Shown piece after piece: positions 14,939-22,690 of a stretch of 64,000 nt of DNA. The translations under genes and the position numbers were made by a program. Numbering within the stretch: position 1 is the stretch's first letter; the number at the start of each line of letters is the position of its first letter. The notes under the pieces were generated by a model that saw nothing but the letters and a program-made list of their open reading frames with translations, made no database searches and had not been told where the DNA came from. Source of the DNA: an uncultured Lachnospiraceae bacterium. GTDB lineage: Bacteria > Bacillota > Clostridia > Lachnospirales > Lachnospiraceae. The stretch is from NCBI GenBank assembly GCA_910586955.1, contig CAJUMM010000002.1:20210-84209 (forward strand), given 5' to 3'.

Positions 14939-16330
14939 GTGTTTATAGGGAGGGAAAAGGAACTTAAGGCGTTAAAGAAACTCTACAATTCCGGTAAATT
15001 TGAATTTGCCGTTATTTATGGGCGACGTCGTGTAGGCAAGACCGCACTTATCACTGAATTTGTAAAAGACAAAGATTTCATTTTCTTTACAGGCGTTGAA
15101 ACGAACGAAAAACAAAATCTTGATAATTTTTCGAGATGTATTATGGAATATCATACAGGTATTGCGGCTGATTCCTCCTTTTCATCATTTCAATCGGCGT
15201 TGGAGTATGTTTTTGAACTTGCTAAAGTTAAAAGAATTGTGCTTGTTATTGACGAATATCCCTATGTTGCCCGTGCTTCCGGGAGCCTTGCTTCTACACT
15301 TCAGCTTCTGATTGATAAGAACAAAGACAATTCAAAGTTATTTTTGATACTCTGCGGTTCTTCCATGTCTTATATGGAAGATCATGTTTTAGCGTACAAA
15401 GCTCCCCTTTATGGAAGAAGAACGGCTCAATTCAAAATGAAACCCTTTGATTTTTTTGAGGCCTGCTGTTGTTTTAAAAGTTTATCGAATGAAGACAAGG
15501 CTTTGGCTTATGGTATTGTAGGGGGGACTCCTCAATACCTGATGCAGTTAAATGACAGGCTTTCCATCGAGGATAACATTAAAAACATATATCTCAATCC
15601 GGCATCTTCTATCTTCGAAGAGCCAAATAATCTACTTAAACAGGAAGTGCGTGAGCCGGCGATGTATAATGCAGTGATTACAGCTATTGCTGCGGGTTCT
15701 TCTAGGATGAGTGAAATATCCAATAAGATTGACGAAGATACAAGTGTGTGTGCTGTCTATATCAAGAATTTGATTGCGCTAGGTATTGTGAAAAAAGAAA
15801 CGCCTTACGGCGAAAAAGCAGGCCGAAGGACAATCTATTCCATCGAGGACAACATGTTTCGCTTTTGGTATCGCTTTGTGCCGGAAAATACCTCTATTAT
15901 TTCCCGCGGTGCGGCTGAACTTGCATACAATCGCATTGCTCCTCAGTTGTCTTCTTATATGGGTAATGTGTTTGAGGAAATATGTAATCAGTATCTATGG
16001 AGATTGCTTCTTAATGGGAAATGTGCGGTGAATTTCAGCAATATCGGCCGTTGGTGGGGAACAAATCCCAAAACCAGATCCCAAGAGGAAATTGACATTA
16101 TGGGAACGGATGCTAATTCTTCTTTGTTTGGTGAGTGCAAGTGGACAAATGAAAAGGTTGATATCGGTGTCCTTAAAAAACTGGCTGAACGAAGTGATTT
16201 GTTTCACTATAAAAACAAGCATTTCTATCTGTTTGCAAAAACAGGATTTACTAAGGGGTGCATCGATGAAGCAGCTGAGATGGGGAATGTAACCCTTGTA
16301 AGTTACGAGGAAATGATGGATCAAATTTAA
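14939..16330 (+). CDS. AAA-type ATPase (archaeal ATPase/DUF234 family)
   Basis: 463 aa from a GTG start with GAGGAGG upstream. The Walker A motif is YGRRRVGKTAL near residues 24-34, and Walker B is VLVIDEYPY near 103. The C-terminal part (RFWYRFV... and EEIDIMG) matches the DUF234 nuclease-like tail seen in this family. The role is unknown; such genes are scattered as singletons in clostridial and archaeal genomes and are suspected defence or mobile-linked ATPases. Codon use is much more A/T-rich than the neighbours, suggesting recent transfer. It has no obvious functional link to adjacent genes. Confidence 0.85.
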   Translation: MFIGREKELKALKKLYNSGKFEFAVIYGRRRVGKTALITEFVKDKDFIFFTGVETNEKQNLDNFSRCIMEYHTGIAADSSFSSFQSALEYVFELAKVKRIVLVIDEYPYVARASGSLASTLQLLIDKNKDNSKLFLILCGSSMSYMEDHVLAYKAPLYGRRTAQFKMKPFDFFEACCCFKSLSNEDKALAYGIVGGTPQYLMQLNDRLSIEDNIKNIYLNPASSIFEEPNNLLKQEVREPAMYNAVITAIAAGSSRMSEISNKIDEDTSVCAVYIKNLIALGIVKKETPYGEKAGRRTIYSIEDNMFRFWYRFVPENTSIISRGAAELAYNRIAPQLSSYMGNVFEEICNQYLWRLLLNGKCAVNFSNIGRWWGTNPKTRSQEEIDIMGTDANSSLFGECKWTNEKVDIGVLKKLAERSDLFHYKNKHFYLFAKTGFTKGCIDEAAEMGNVTLVSYEEMMDQI

Positions 16331-16402
16331 ATAAAATATACCCTAAAATTAAGTGACGGCGGAGGCATTGTTTAGGAATGTCTCTGCCTCTGGTTTCAAA
16401 AG

Positions 16403-17599
16403 CTACTCTGCCTCTTCCGGAAAGCAGAAGCGCATCAAGAGAAATACGCCTGCCAGGGACAGTACGGGAACCGCCATGGCCAGGGGAAAGGATTCCTCCG
16501 CAATCCGTCCCGTGATCCAGCTGATAAAAGCGCCTCCCACAGAGGTGCCGATTCCGATAAGGCTGGAAATGCGGGCGGAATTTTTGGGAAACCAGGTGAT
16601 GGCAATGGCAAAGGTAAGGGGAAATACGGCTCCGGTGCAGAGTCCCAAAAGAGCGCAGGCCAGAAGCCAGATTAGGGGCCTGTTGCAGGCAAGTCCCAGA
16701 ACCTGTGCCAGCACGCCCATAAAGGAACCGTATAAAATAAAGCGCCTGGGGGTAACTTTGCCGGCTAAATAGGCGCTTAAGAGACGGCTTCCCAGCATCC
16801 CGATCCAGTAGACGGTCATACAGACGGAGGTGAAGGATTCGGGGTAACGGACAGGGTCTGTTGTCTGCAGGAAGAGCTGGAACCAGTTGGCAAAAATATT
16901 CTGGTGCCCGCCCATGTATAGCATACTGAGGAGACAGAGGGGAAGTACCATGGGGGCTTTCAGGATTTGGCGGAAAGTGAAGCCTTCTCCTCCGGAATCG
17001 GGAGCTTCTTCCTTGACCTGGCAGGTAGGACGCCAGGTGCCGGCCAGAACCAGGAAATAGGTGAGGGCAAAGGCGCAGACCAGGCCGCCCAGAAAAGCAT
17101 AAGTGAGATTCCATTCATAGCCCAGGGAGGCGGCAGCGCCGGGCAGCAGGGGACCGAAGAGGGCCCCCAGGCTGTAGAAAACGTGCATCATGCTGATATA
17201 CCGGGTGCGCTGTTCCCCGTAGAGATCGGAGATAAAGGCGGTGATCAGGTTGTTCAGGATGCCGGTAGTCATATTCAGGGTGCTGAAAAGAAGCATCAGC
17301 ACGAGGTAGGGAGGGAGCGTCTCAATCCCGAAAAGAAGAAGGCCCATGAGCAGGGCGTCTATGCCGATGACAATGCCTTTGGGAAAGCGGTCCCCCCATC
17401 CGATCAGGAGAAAGGTACTGACAAAGGTAGCCAGATAATTCTGGACAATGGTAAAAATACTTACCTGTGTCATAGTAAGATTATAGAGTTCCGTAATCTT
17501 GGGCAGCACGGTGCTGAACATGGTGATAATGAGAGCAAAGAATATCATAAAAGAGCTCATGTAGAGGGTGATAATCCCCCGGTTATCCTTAGACTGCAT
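16403..17599 (-). CDS. Major facilitator superfamily transporter
   Basis: 398 aa with about twelve hydrophobic segments. It contains GWGDRFPKG in the loop after segment two (MFS motif A position) and a symmetrical second half. It sits downstream of the aldo/keto reductase gene in the same direction, 39 bases away across a small hairpin, so both probably belong to one operon controlled from the divergent region near 18.7 kb. Substrate is likely a sugar or glycoside. AGGAGG lies before the ATG. Confidence 0.88.
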   Translation of the reverse strand: MQSKDNRGIITLYMSSFMIFFALIITMFSTVLPKITELYNLTMTQVSIFTIVQNYLATFVSTFLLIGWGDRFPKGIVIGIDALLMGLLLFGIETLPPYLVLMLLFSTLNMTTGILNNLITAFISDLYGEQRTRYISMMHVFYSLGALFGPLLPGAAASLGYEWNLTYAFLGGLVCAFALTYFLVLAGTWRPTCQVKEEAPDSGGEGFTFRQILKAPMVLPLCLLSMLYMGGHQNIFANWFQLFLQTTDPVRYPESFTSVCMTVYWIGMLGSRLLSAYLAGKVTPRRFILYGSFMGVLAQVLGLACNRPLIWLLACALLGLCTGAVFPLTFAIAITWFPKNSARISSLIGIGTSVGGAFISWITGRIAEESFPLAMAVPVLSLAGVFLLMRFCFPEEAE

Positions 17600-17617
17600 A
17601 AAACCTCCTGTGTCATG

Positions 17618-17640
17618 GAAGCCCCCTAAGGGGGCCTTTT
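17618..17640 (-). terminator. Small GC-rich hairpin between two leftward genes
   Basis: GCCCCC-TAA-GGGGGC just after the aldo/keto reductase stop codon. T-rich tracts are weak on the minus strand, so it may be a processing or partial stop site within the operon. Confidence 0.5.
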
Positions 17641-18637
17641 ATAATGACTCGCCGCCGTCAAGCCAGGCGATGGTTTCGGGATCCAGAATCAGATCAGCCC
17701 CCGACATACTGTCATTAAGCTGTTCCATGGTGCGGCAGCCGATGATGGGACCGCAGGCTACCTTGTTGCAGGCCAGGTAGGCGGTGACCAGGGCTGCGGG
17801 AGAGACCTGGTGCCTGTCGCAGTAGGACTTGATCTTCTCATATTTCCTGCGGTTGGCAGGACAGTCGAAGAGCCTGCGGCTGGGCGCCAGGGTCTCCCAG
17901 GTTTCCGCACCGCTGTAGAGCTTGCTCCAAAGGCCGCTGTCCTGGGAAGTGAAAGAGATAATGGGGATTTCCGTATCCAGGTACTGCCGGTACAGAGCAG
18001 GGTTCATAATGCTTACGCTGTCGTCCCTGCGCATTTCATGGGTCAGATAGGCATAGCCCCATTGAATTTCGTTGATGACAAGCCGGGGCTTTCCTCTGGA
18101 GGCGGCGTAGGCGTTTGCTTCCAAAATCCGCTCCACAGACCAGTTGGACACGCCGATGGCCCGGACATTGCCGGAATCCGTGATCTCATGGAGAACATCC
18201 ATGATATAAGAGACGGGCAGGGAGGGATCGTCCCGGTGCAGCAGGTAGAGATCGATAGGACCAATGCGGAGATTGTCATAGCTGGTATAGAAATCACCCA
18301 GGATGGCTTCCCGGGTAATGCGCAGCCTTTTAAAAGAGAAATCCTGGTTCAGGGCGGGAAAACCTCCCTTGGTAATGACATAGACCTGATCCCGGCAGTT
18401 CCGGGAACGGATATAGTCTCCGATGTAGGCTTCACAGAGACCGAAAGAGAGCTGATCCACAATGCCGCCGTAAGCCCGGGCCGTATCAAAGGTATTTCCC
18501 CCCAGCTCCAGATAGCGGTCGAATAAAGGGAAGATGTGTTCCTCGTCGTGGGGCTTGTCCATAGAGCCGCTTCCCAAAATAAATTTGGAAAGCTTCATGG
18601 TCTGTCCGTCCAGGGTTTCCAGTGCAAGATACTTCAT
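17639..18637 (-). CDS. Aldo/keto reductase family protein
   Basis: 332 aa, TIM-barrel oxidoreductase. NTFDTARAYGG near residues 40-50 carries the catalytic Asp and Tyr; LYLLHRDDP near 128 includes the His region; GVSNWSVERI near 158 is conserved; the C-terminal NAD(P)-binding portion follows. The start is the ATG with AGGAGG seven bases upstream; a longer frame has no ribosome binding site. It is transcribed divergently from the ThuA operon, and both promoters have AATCGATT operators. This suggests one pathway in which keto-sugars are made or reduced. Confidence 0.9.
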   Translation of the reverse strand: MKYLALETLDGQTMKLSKFILGSGSMDKPHDEEHIFPLFDRYLELGGNTFDTARAYGGIVDQLSFGLCEAYIGDYIRSRNCRDQVYVITKGGFPALNQDFSFKRLRITREAILGDFYTSYDNLRIGPIDLYLLHRDDPSLPVSYIMDVLHEITDSGNVRAIGVSNWSVERILEANAYAASRGKPRLVINEIQWGYAYLTHEMRRDDSVSIMNPALYRQYLDTEIPIISFTSQDSGLWSKLYSGAETWETLAPSRRLFDCPANRRKYEKIKSYCDRHQVSPAALVTAYLACNKVACGPIIGCRTMEQLNDSMSGADLILDPETIAWLDGGESL

Positions 18638-18673
18638 ATTCATTCCTCCTGTTTTTTTTGTGATTGTTGATTT

Positions 18674-18681
18674 AATCGATT
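18674..18681. promoter_or_regulatory. LacI-type operator (AATCGATT) of the AKR-MFS operon
   Basis: TTTAATCGATTTTA lies about 45 bases downstream of the leftward -10 box and about 37 bases before the AKR start codon. Confidence 0.65.
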
Positions 18682-18725
18682 TTATAAAAGGGTAAAAGAA
18701 AAATGCCTTTACGCATTTTATCTTT

Positions 18726-18754
18726 ATTGTAGCGGTCTGAAATGGAAATTGCAA
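18726..18754 (-). promoter_or_regulatory. Sigma-A-type promoter of the AKR-MFS operon
   Basis: On the minus strand TTGCAA (18749-18754), 17-base spacer, TACAAT (18726-18731). Confidence 0.65.
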
Positions 18755-18877
18755 TGGTGATAATGCTAGAAAAAAGAAGCGTGTTTTTGGAGAAAATAAA
18801 TAAAATCCAGTTTAAAGAGTGAATTGTTTAGATAAAATAGACAAAAACGGAAAGAAAAATATGTGACATTTGCAGTA

Positions 18878-18906
18878 TTGCAATTCCCCTTACCTTGCCG
18901 TATGAT
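18878..18906 (+). promoter_or_regulatory. Sigma-A-type promoter of the ThuA operon
   Basis: TTGCAA (18878-18883), 17-base spacer, TATGAT (18901-18906). The operator at 18910-18923 covers the expected start site. Confidence 0.65.
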
Positions 18907-18909
18907 TAA

Positions 18910-18923
18910 TTTAATCGATTAAA
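18910..18923. promoter_or_regulatory. Perfect LacI-type palindrome (TTTAATCGATTAAA)
   Basis: A 14-base perfect palindrome centred on CG, placed on the start site of the ThuA operon. It shares AATCGATT with the sites at 18674, 6593 and 4513. The likely regulator is the LacI-family protein encoded at 25263, at the end of this locus. Confidence 0.75.
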
Positions 18924-18950
18924 ACAAAAAGACATTTGGAGGTGAGGGGG

Positions 18951-19565
18951 ATGAAGCGGGCGCTGCTGCTTGCAGATCCGGGGAGCTCCCGGGAGCCCGG
19001 ATATGGGGAAGAGATTTTCCGGGATATTTATAAAGGATGGATGGAAATAGAAACATTATGCGGCGGCAGGGAAATTTCCCTGGAACAGTTTTGTACCTGC
19101 CATACAGTGATTCTACACACTGGCCACTTGGATGCCTGGAGCCGGGAGAGCGTGGGAAATCTCATTGCCTATGTGGCGGACGGGGGCAGCCTTATGGCCT
19201 TGGGAGAAGGGCTGCACACAAGGAGATACCCGGAAATCCTGGGACTTTTGGGAGGAGGCCTTAAGGGCAAAAGCACCCCTTGCCTTCTGGATTTCAAAAA
19301 GACAGAGGGAAAGGAAAGCCCGGAGCGTGTGGAGAGTTTTTCTTTGACGGAGGAAGCCAGGTTCTATGAGCTGGATCCTCTTGGTGAGTCTCAAGTGCTT
19401 TATGAAATGGAATACGCCTGCAGGTCTTACCCGGCAGTGTGGCGGCGGAATTATGCCTGGGGCAGGGTGTTCTGCCTGGGCTTTGGAACTATGGCGGAAT
19501 CCTTTCCGCCGCCGGTACGAAAGATTTTATGGGAGGCAGGACTTTGGCTTCTTTACAGGACATAG
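18951..19565 (+). CDS. ThuA-like protein 1 (degenerate type)
   Basis: 204 aa, glutamine-amidotransferase-like fold of the ThuA (trehalose utilisation) family. The middle has VADGGSLMALGEGLHTRRYPEILGLLGG in place of the family's Gly-rich strand followed by His, and the end has WGRVFCLGFGTMAESF where canonical members have a Gly-His pair. It therefore appears to lack both conserved His residues. It starts at the ATG with GGAGG upstream; an upstream in-frame TTG is less likely. It is the first gene of a seven-gene operon with three paralogues and a sugar ABC importer. ThuA proteins act in 3-keto-glucoside metabolism in some bacteria; the reaction here is unknown. Confidence 0.72.
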   Translation: MKRALLLADPGSSREPGYGEEIFRDIYKGWMEIETLCGGREISLEQFCTCHTVILHTGHLDAWSRESVGNLIAYVADGGSLMALGEGLHTRRYPEILGLLGGGLKGKSTPCLLDFKKTEGKESPERVESFSLTEEARFYELDPLGESQVLYEMEYACRSYPAVWRRNYAWGRVFCLGFGTMAESFPPPVRKILWEAGLWLLYRT

Positions 19566-19586
19566 GCCGTGAAGGGGAGGAAGAAT

Positions 19587-20243
19587 ATGAAACAAATCAT
19601 TCTATTTGGAGATCCCACCTATCCGCTGTACCATCCCTATAAAGAGGTGTCGGATTTGCTGGAGAGTATTTTTGAGGATTTTCAAGTCACAGGCGGGAGA
19701 GAACATTTTGAAACCTTTGAAGCCTGGGACTATGAACCTTATGATCTGGCGGTTTTCTATACGGATCACTGGATTGACAAGTCCGGGACATCCCCCCAGC
19801 AGGTCCAGGCGTTGCTGCACTATGTGGCAAGGGGAGGGAGTCTTTTGGTCCTTCACAATCTGGATTTGACGGTGGATCCGGAGGTGGCGCAGATGCTGGG
19901 AGCTAGGCTACGTCATCCCCTCGAGAATCCGGGACCTCTTCGGAAGCTGCGGTTTCTTCCTGACGAGACACATCCTGTGTCCAGAGGGGTGGAGGCCTTT
20001 ACCCTGGAAGAGGAGCGCTTTGGAGTGGAATACGGATTTTTTACAGAGCGGCAGGAGTTTTTGCAGGCGGTGGACGAGGAGGGAATTTCCACACCGGCAG
20101 GGTGGACTTCCTGTTTTGGAAGAGGGCGGGCGGCCTACCTCTCCCCGGGACATACAAGAGAGGCTTTCGCAGATCCCTCCTGCCGGAGGCTGATCCGGCA
20201 GGCAGCCCGGTGGCTTACGAACTTTAAGGAGGAGGACACATGA
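19587..20243 (+). CDS. ThuA-like protein 2 (canonical type)
   Basis: 218 aa. Retains family hallmarks: VARGGSLLVLHNLD (Gly-rich strand then His, near residue 92) and GRGRAAYLSPGHTREAF near the C-terminus with the Gly-His pair. The start at 19587 has GGGGAGGAA upstream; an in-frame ATG 18 bases earlier lies on top of that site. Its stop overlaps the start of the next paralogue by four bases (ATGA). Sequence features group it with paralogue 4, while 1 and 3 form the other group, as if a two-gene unit had been duplicated. Confidence 0.78.
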   Translation: MKQIILFGDPTYPLYHPYKEVSDLLESIFEDFQVTGGREHFETFEAWDYEPYDLAVFYTDHWIDKSGTSPQQVQALLHYVARGGSLLVLHNLDLTVDPEVAQMLGARLRHPLENPGPLRKLRFLPDETHPVSRGVEAFTLEEERFGVEYGFFTERQEFLQAVDEEGISTPAGWTSCFGRGRAAYLSPGHTREAFADPSCRRLIRQAARWLTNFKEEDT

Positions 20244-20833
20244 GAAAGGCATATATGCTCTACGATAAAGAGACACCGGCTTTCGCAGGTCCTTTCCTTC
20301 GGGAACTTCTGAAAAATGATTTTTCCGTGAAGGAGACCCATACAGGAACCTTTCCGGTTTTCCAAAGGGAAGATTTTCTGGTTTTTGTACCGGGGAGCTG
20401 GCGGCAGGAACCCAATGAGGAGCTGTTGTGCCGCATTCTGGCACATGTAACCGGCGGAGGACGGATGCTGGCCCTGGGGGAGGGGCTTTGGAAGGTGGAC
20501 AGCCCTGAACTGCATCTTTTGTACGGAGCCAGGCTTTGCCGGAGGCTTCCTTACAGCCAGATTTCCCTGCGGGTTTCCGGGGATTTTCTGGTAGAAGGTT
20601 TTGAGATCCGGGAACTCTGGGACGTACCGCTGATATTTGAACAGAGTGCTTTTGGCGGGATGGAAGTTTCGGTATCCATGAATTATGGCGGGAACAGGTA
20701 CCCGCTGATCTGGCACCGGGATTGGTTCCTGGGACATATTTACTGCGCTGCTTTTGGGTCCTCCCTTCGCATCTGGGAGGTATGGAAACCTGTTTTGGAG
20801 AAAATTATCCGTCATGCGGCGGAAGGAGAATAG
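20240..20833 (+). CDS. ThuA-like protein 3 (degenerate type)
   Basis: 197 aa. Like paralogue 1 it reads GGGRMLALGEGLW and LGHIYCAAFGSSLR, lacking the His of the central strand and the C-terminal Gly-His pair. It overlaps paralogue 2 by four bases and ends two bases before the start of paralogue 4, so the four proteins are probably made in similar amounts. A heteromeric assembly of canonical and degenerate chains is an attractive inference but unproven. Confidence 0.72.
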   Translation: MRKAYMLYDKETPAFAGPFLRELLKNDFSVKETHTGTFPVFQREDFLVFVPGSWRQEPNEELLCRILAHVTGGGRMLALGEGLWKVDSPELHLLYGARLCRRLPYSQISLRVSGDFLVEGFEIRELWDVPLIFEQSAFGGMEVSVSMNYGGNRYPLIWHRDWFLGHIYCAAFGSSLRIWEVWKPVLEKIIRHAAEGE

Positions 20834-20835
20834 AC

Positions 20836-21531
20836 ATGGAGAAAGCCTTGGTAATTACCAGTTTCCGGAGAAATTTCCACAATTACCGGGATGGTGTGGG
20901 TGAGGAACTGCGTGGTATTTTAAGAGGTAAGATTGAGATTGGAGCGGAGCGGGAAGATATGGCCGGGATTACCCTGGAAGAGCTTCAAAGGTATGCCTGC
21001 GTCATCTGTTACTGCCCGGATTCCTGGGAATTGACAGGAAAGGATCCTTTTGCGGCAGCCTTAGCTTCTTATCTATTTGCGGGGGGACGGTTTTTGCTTC
21101 TGCATATTATGAGCTTCGGGGGTTTTGCCGAGGGGGCCCAGCTTTTCGGAGGGGCCTTCCGCATGCACCCGCCCTATCAGAAATACCGTTTTGTTCCTGC
21201 AGGTACGGGGGATAAGGTGCTGGAGGGAGTGAAGGAATTTTCCCTGTATGAGGAGGCCCATCTTCTGCACACAGACCGGCTGCTGCCCAAAGAGATGCTT
21301 CTCTTTGCTGTCTGTGAAAGGCCTATGCCTCATTCCCGGGGAGTGCTTCCCCATGGGGATATCTATGCCCAGAACAGCGGGATCCGGGTTCCGCTGGCCT
21401 GGAAATACCGGCTGTGCCGGGGGAAAGTGGTGTATTCCTGCCCGGGGCACAATGCAGAGTCTTTCCGGGAGCCCTCCTACCGGCGGTTCCTTCAAAACGC
21501 TGTGGACTGGCTTCTGGAGCAGGAAAATTAA
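20836..21531 (+). CDS. ThuA-like protein 4 (canonical type)
   Basis: 231 aa. Retains GGRFLLLHIMSFGG and CRGKVVYSCPGHNAESF with both conserved His positions. The start at 20836 has GAAGGAGAA upstream and immediately follows paralogue 3; a frame opening 114 bases earlier would lie inside that gene. It is followed by a 112-base gap and the binding-protein gene of a sugar importer. Similar in length and motifs to paralogue 2. Confidence 0.78.
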   Translation: MEKALVITSFRRNFHNYRDGVGEELRGILRGKIEIGAEREDMAGITLEELQRYACVICYCPDSWELTGKDPFAAALASYLFAGGRFLLLHIMSFGGFAEGAQLFGGAFRMHPPYQKYRFVPAGTGDKVLEGVKEFSLYEEAHLLHTDRLLPKEMLLFAVCERPMPHSRGVLPHGDIYAQNSGIRVPLAWKYRLCRGKVVYSCPGHNAESFREPSYRRFLQNAVDWLLEQEN

Positions 21532-21643
21532 CGGAAAGGATTTCTAACAATGAAGCGGTTTTCCTGTCCGGAGGGTGAACCATTCATTGTGGAAATAGAG
21601 ACACAAGAAGAAATCATTGAAAGAAGAACGGGAGGTTTACAAG

Positions 21644-22681
21644 ATGAAGAAAAGAATTGCTCTGCTGCTTGCTGTTGCCATGCTTGCAGGAATTACGGCC
21701 TGTGGAACCAAAGAGAGGGGAGAAGCTCCAAAAGCTCCGGCCCAGGAGCAGGGGGAGCAGGAGGAGGCCCCGGAAGATTCCGGGAAACCCATCAGCCTGG
21801 CCTTTAATGACCGGAACCGGACGGAACCCTTCCATATTTCCCTCTACGAAGGACTGAAAGCGGCTGTGGAGGCAAAGGGATGGGGCTATCAGGAAGCTAT
21901 CAACGATGGGGACACCATGAAGCACCTCCAGGGGAATGAGAGTTTTATTACAAAAGAGGTGGATATTATTGTGGATTTTACCTGTCTTCCCGAGACCGGG
22001 GAGGTCTGTGCCGAAGCGGCGGCGGAAGCCGGAATCCCCTTTATTACCGTAGATGTGGATTACGGAGAGAATGCCTACTTTTTCGGTGTGGATGGCTATG
22101 ATGCCGGTACAAAGCTGGGACAGGGAGCAGTTCCGATTTTGAAGGAACGGTTTGGACAGGTGGATTGGATCGTGTTGCTGTCTGTGGCATCCCTGCATCC
22201 AAGCCTTCAGAGACGTTTGGACGGAGTGATTGATGCTGTCGAGGCTGAATTTGGGGAGATAGATGATGCTCATTTAGTGGTTATGGATTGTACGGATGAT
22301 GTGAAGACGGCTACCTATACCCGGGATTTTCTGAATGCTCATCCGGATGACAGCAATATCTTGTTTATAGGAACCAATGACGATCGGGGATATGCCTGTA
22401 ACGGACAGATCAATGCGCTGGGACGTGTGGATGACTGTGCCCTTGTGTCCTTTAACGGGGATCCGGCTGCCAGGGAAGATTTAAAAGCTCAGGCAGATGA
22501 GGAAACGGCCAGTGCGTGGATTGCATCCATTGCATTTAATCCTCATAAATACGGAGATCAGATTGTTGCCTATGCGGAGGAGATTCTGGCGGGAAAAGCA
22601 GAAAAAACGAAAAACTGCGAAACTACGGTTTTGACCAGGGATAACATTCATGATTATCTGAAAGAAATCGGTGAGGAGTAG
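21644..22681 (+). CDS. Sugar ABC transporter substrate-binding lipoprotein (RbsB-like)
   Basis: 345 aa. Lipoprotein signal with lipobox GITAC (Cys near residue 20), an acidic linker, then a type-I periplasmic-binding-protein fold: SLAFNDRNRTEPFHISLYEG at the first lobe, DIIVDFTCL, and GTNDDRGY near residue 245. It binds a monosaccharide or small glycoside outside the cell for the ATPase and permease encoded next. The start with GGGAGG upstream is preferred over an in-frame ATG 27 bases earlier. Confidence 0.9.
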   Translation: MKKRIALLLAVAMLAGITACGTKERGEAPKAPAQEQGEQEEAPEDSGKPISLAFNDRNRTEPFHISLYEGLKAAVEAKGWGYQEAINDGDTMKHLQGNESFITKEVDIIVDFTCLPETGEVCAEAAAEAGIPFITVDVDYGENAYFFGVDGYDAGTKLGQGAVPILKERFGQVDWIVLLSVASLHPSLQRRLDGVIDAVEAEFGEIDDAHLVVMDCTDDVKTATYTRDFLNAHPDDSNILFIGTNDDRGYACNGQINALGRVDDCALVSFNGDPAAREDLKAQADEETASAWIASIAFNPHKYGDQIVAYAEEILAGKAEKTKNCETTVLTRDNIHDYLKEIGEE

Positions 22682-22690
22682 AAGAATTAC

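Noticed and set aside
21550..21643. Possible small gene or leader peptide before the sugar-binding protein
   Set aside because: It has a plausible RBS but runs out of frame into the next gene with low-complexity sequence and no recognisable similarity. It may be a translated leader, but this cannot be supported.
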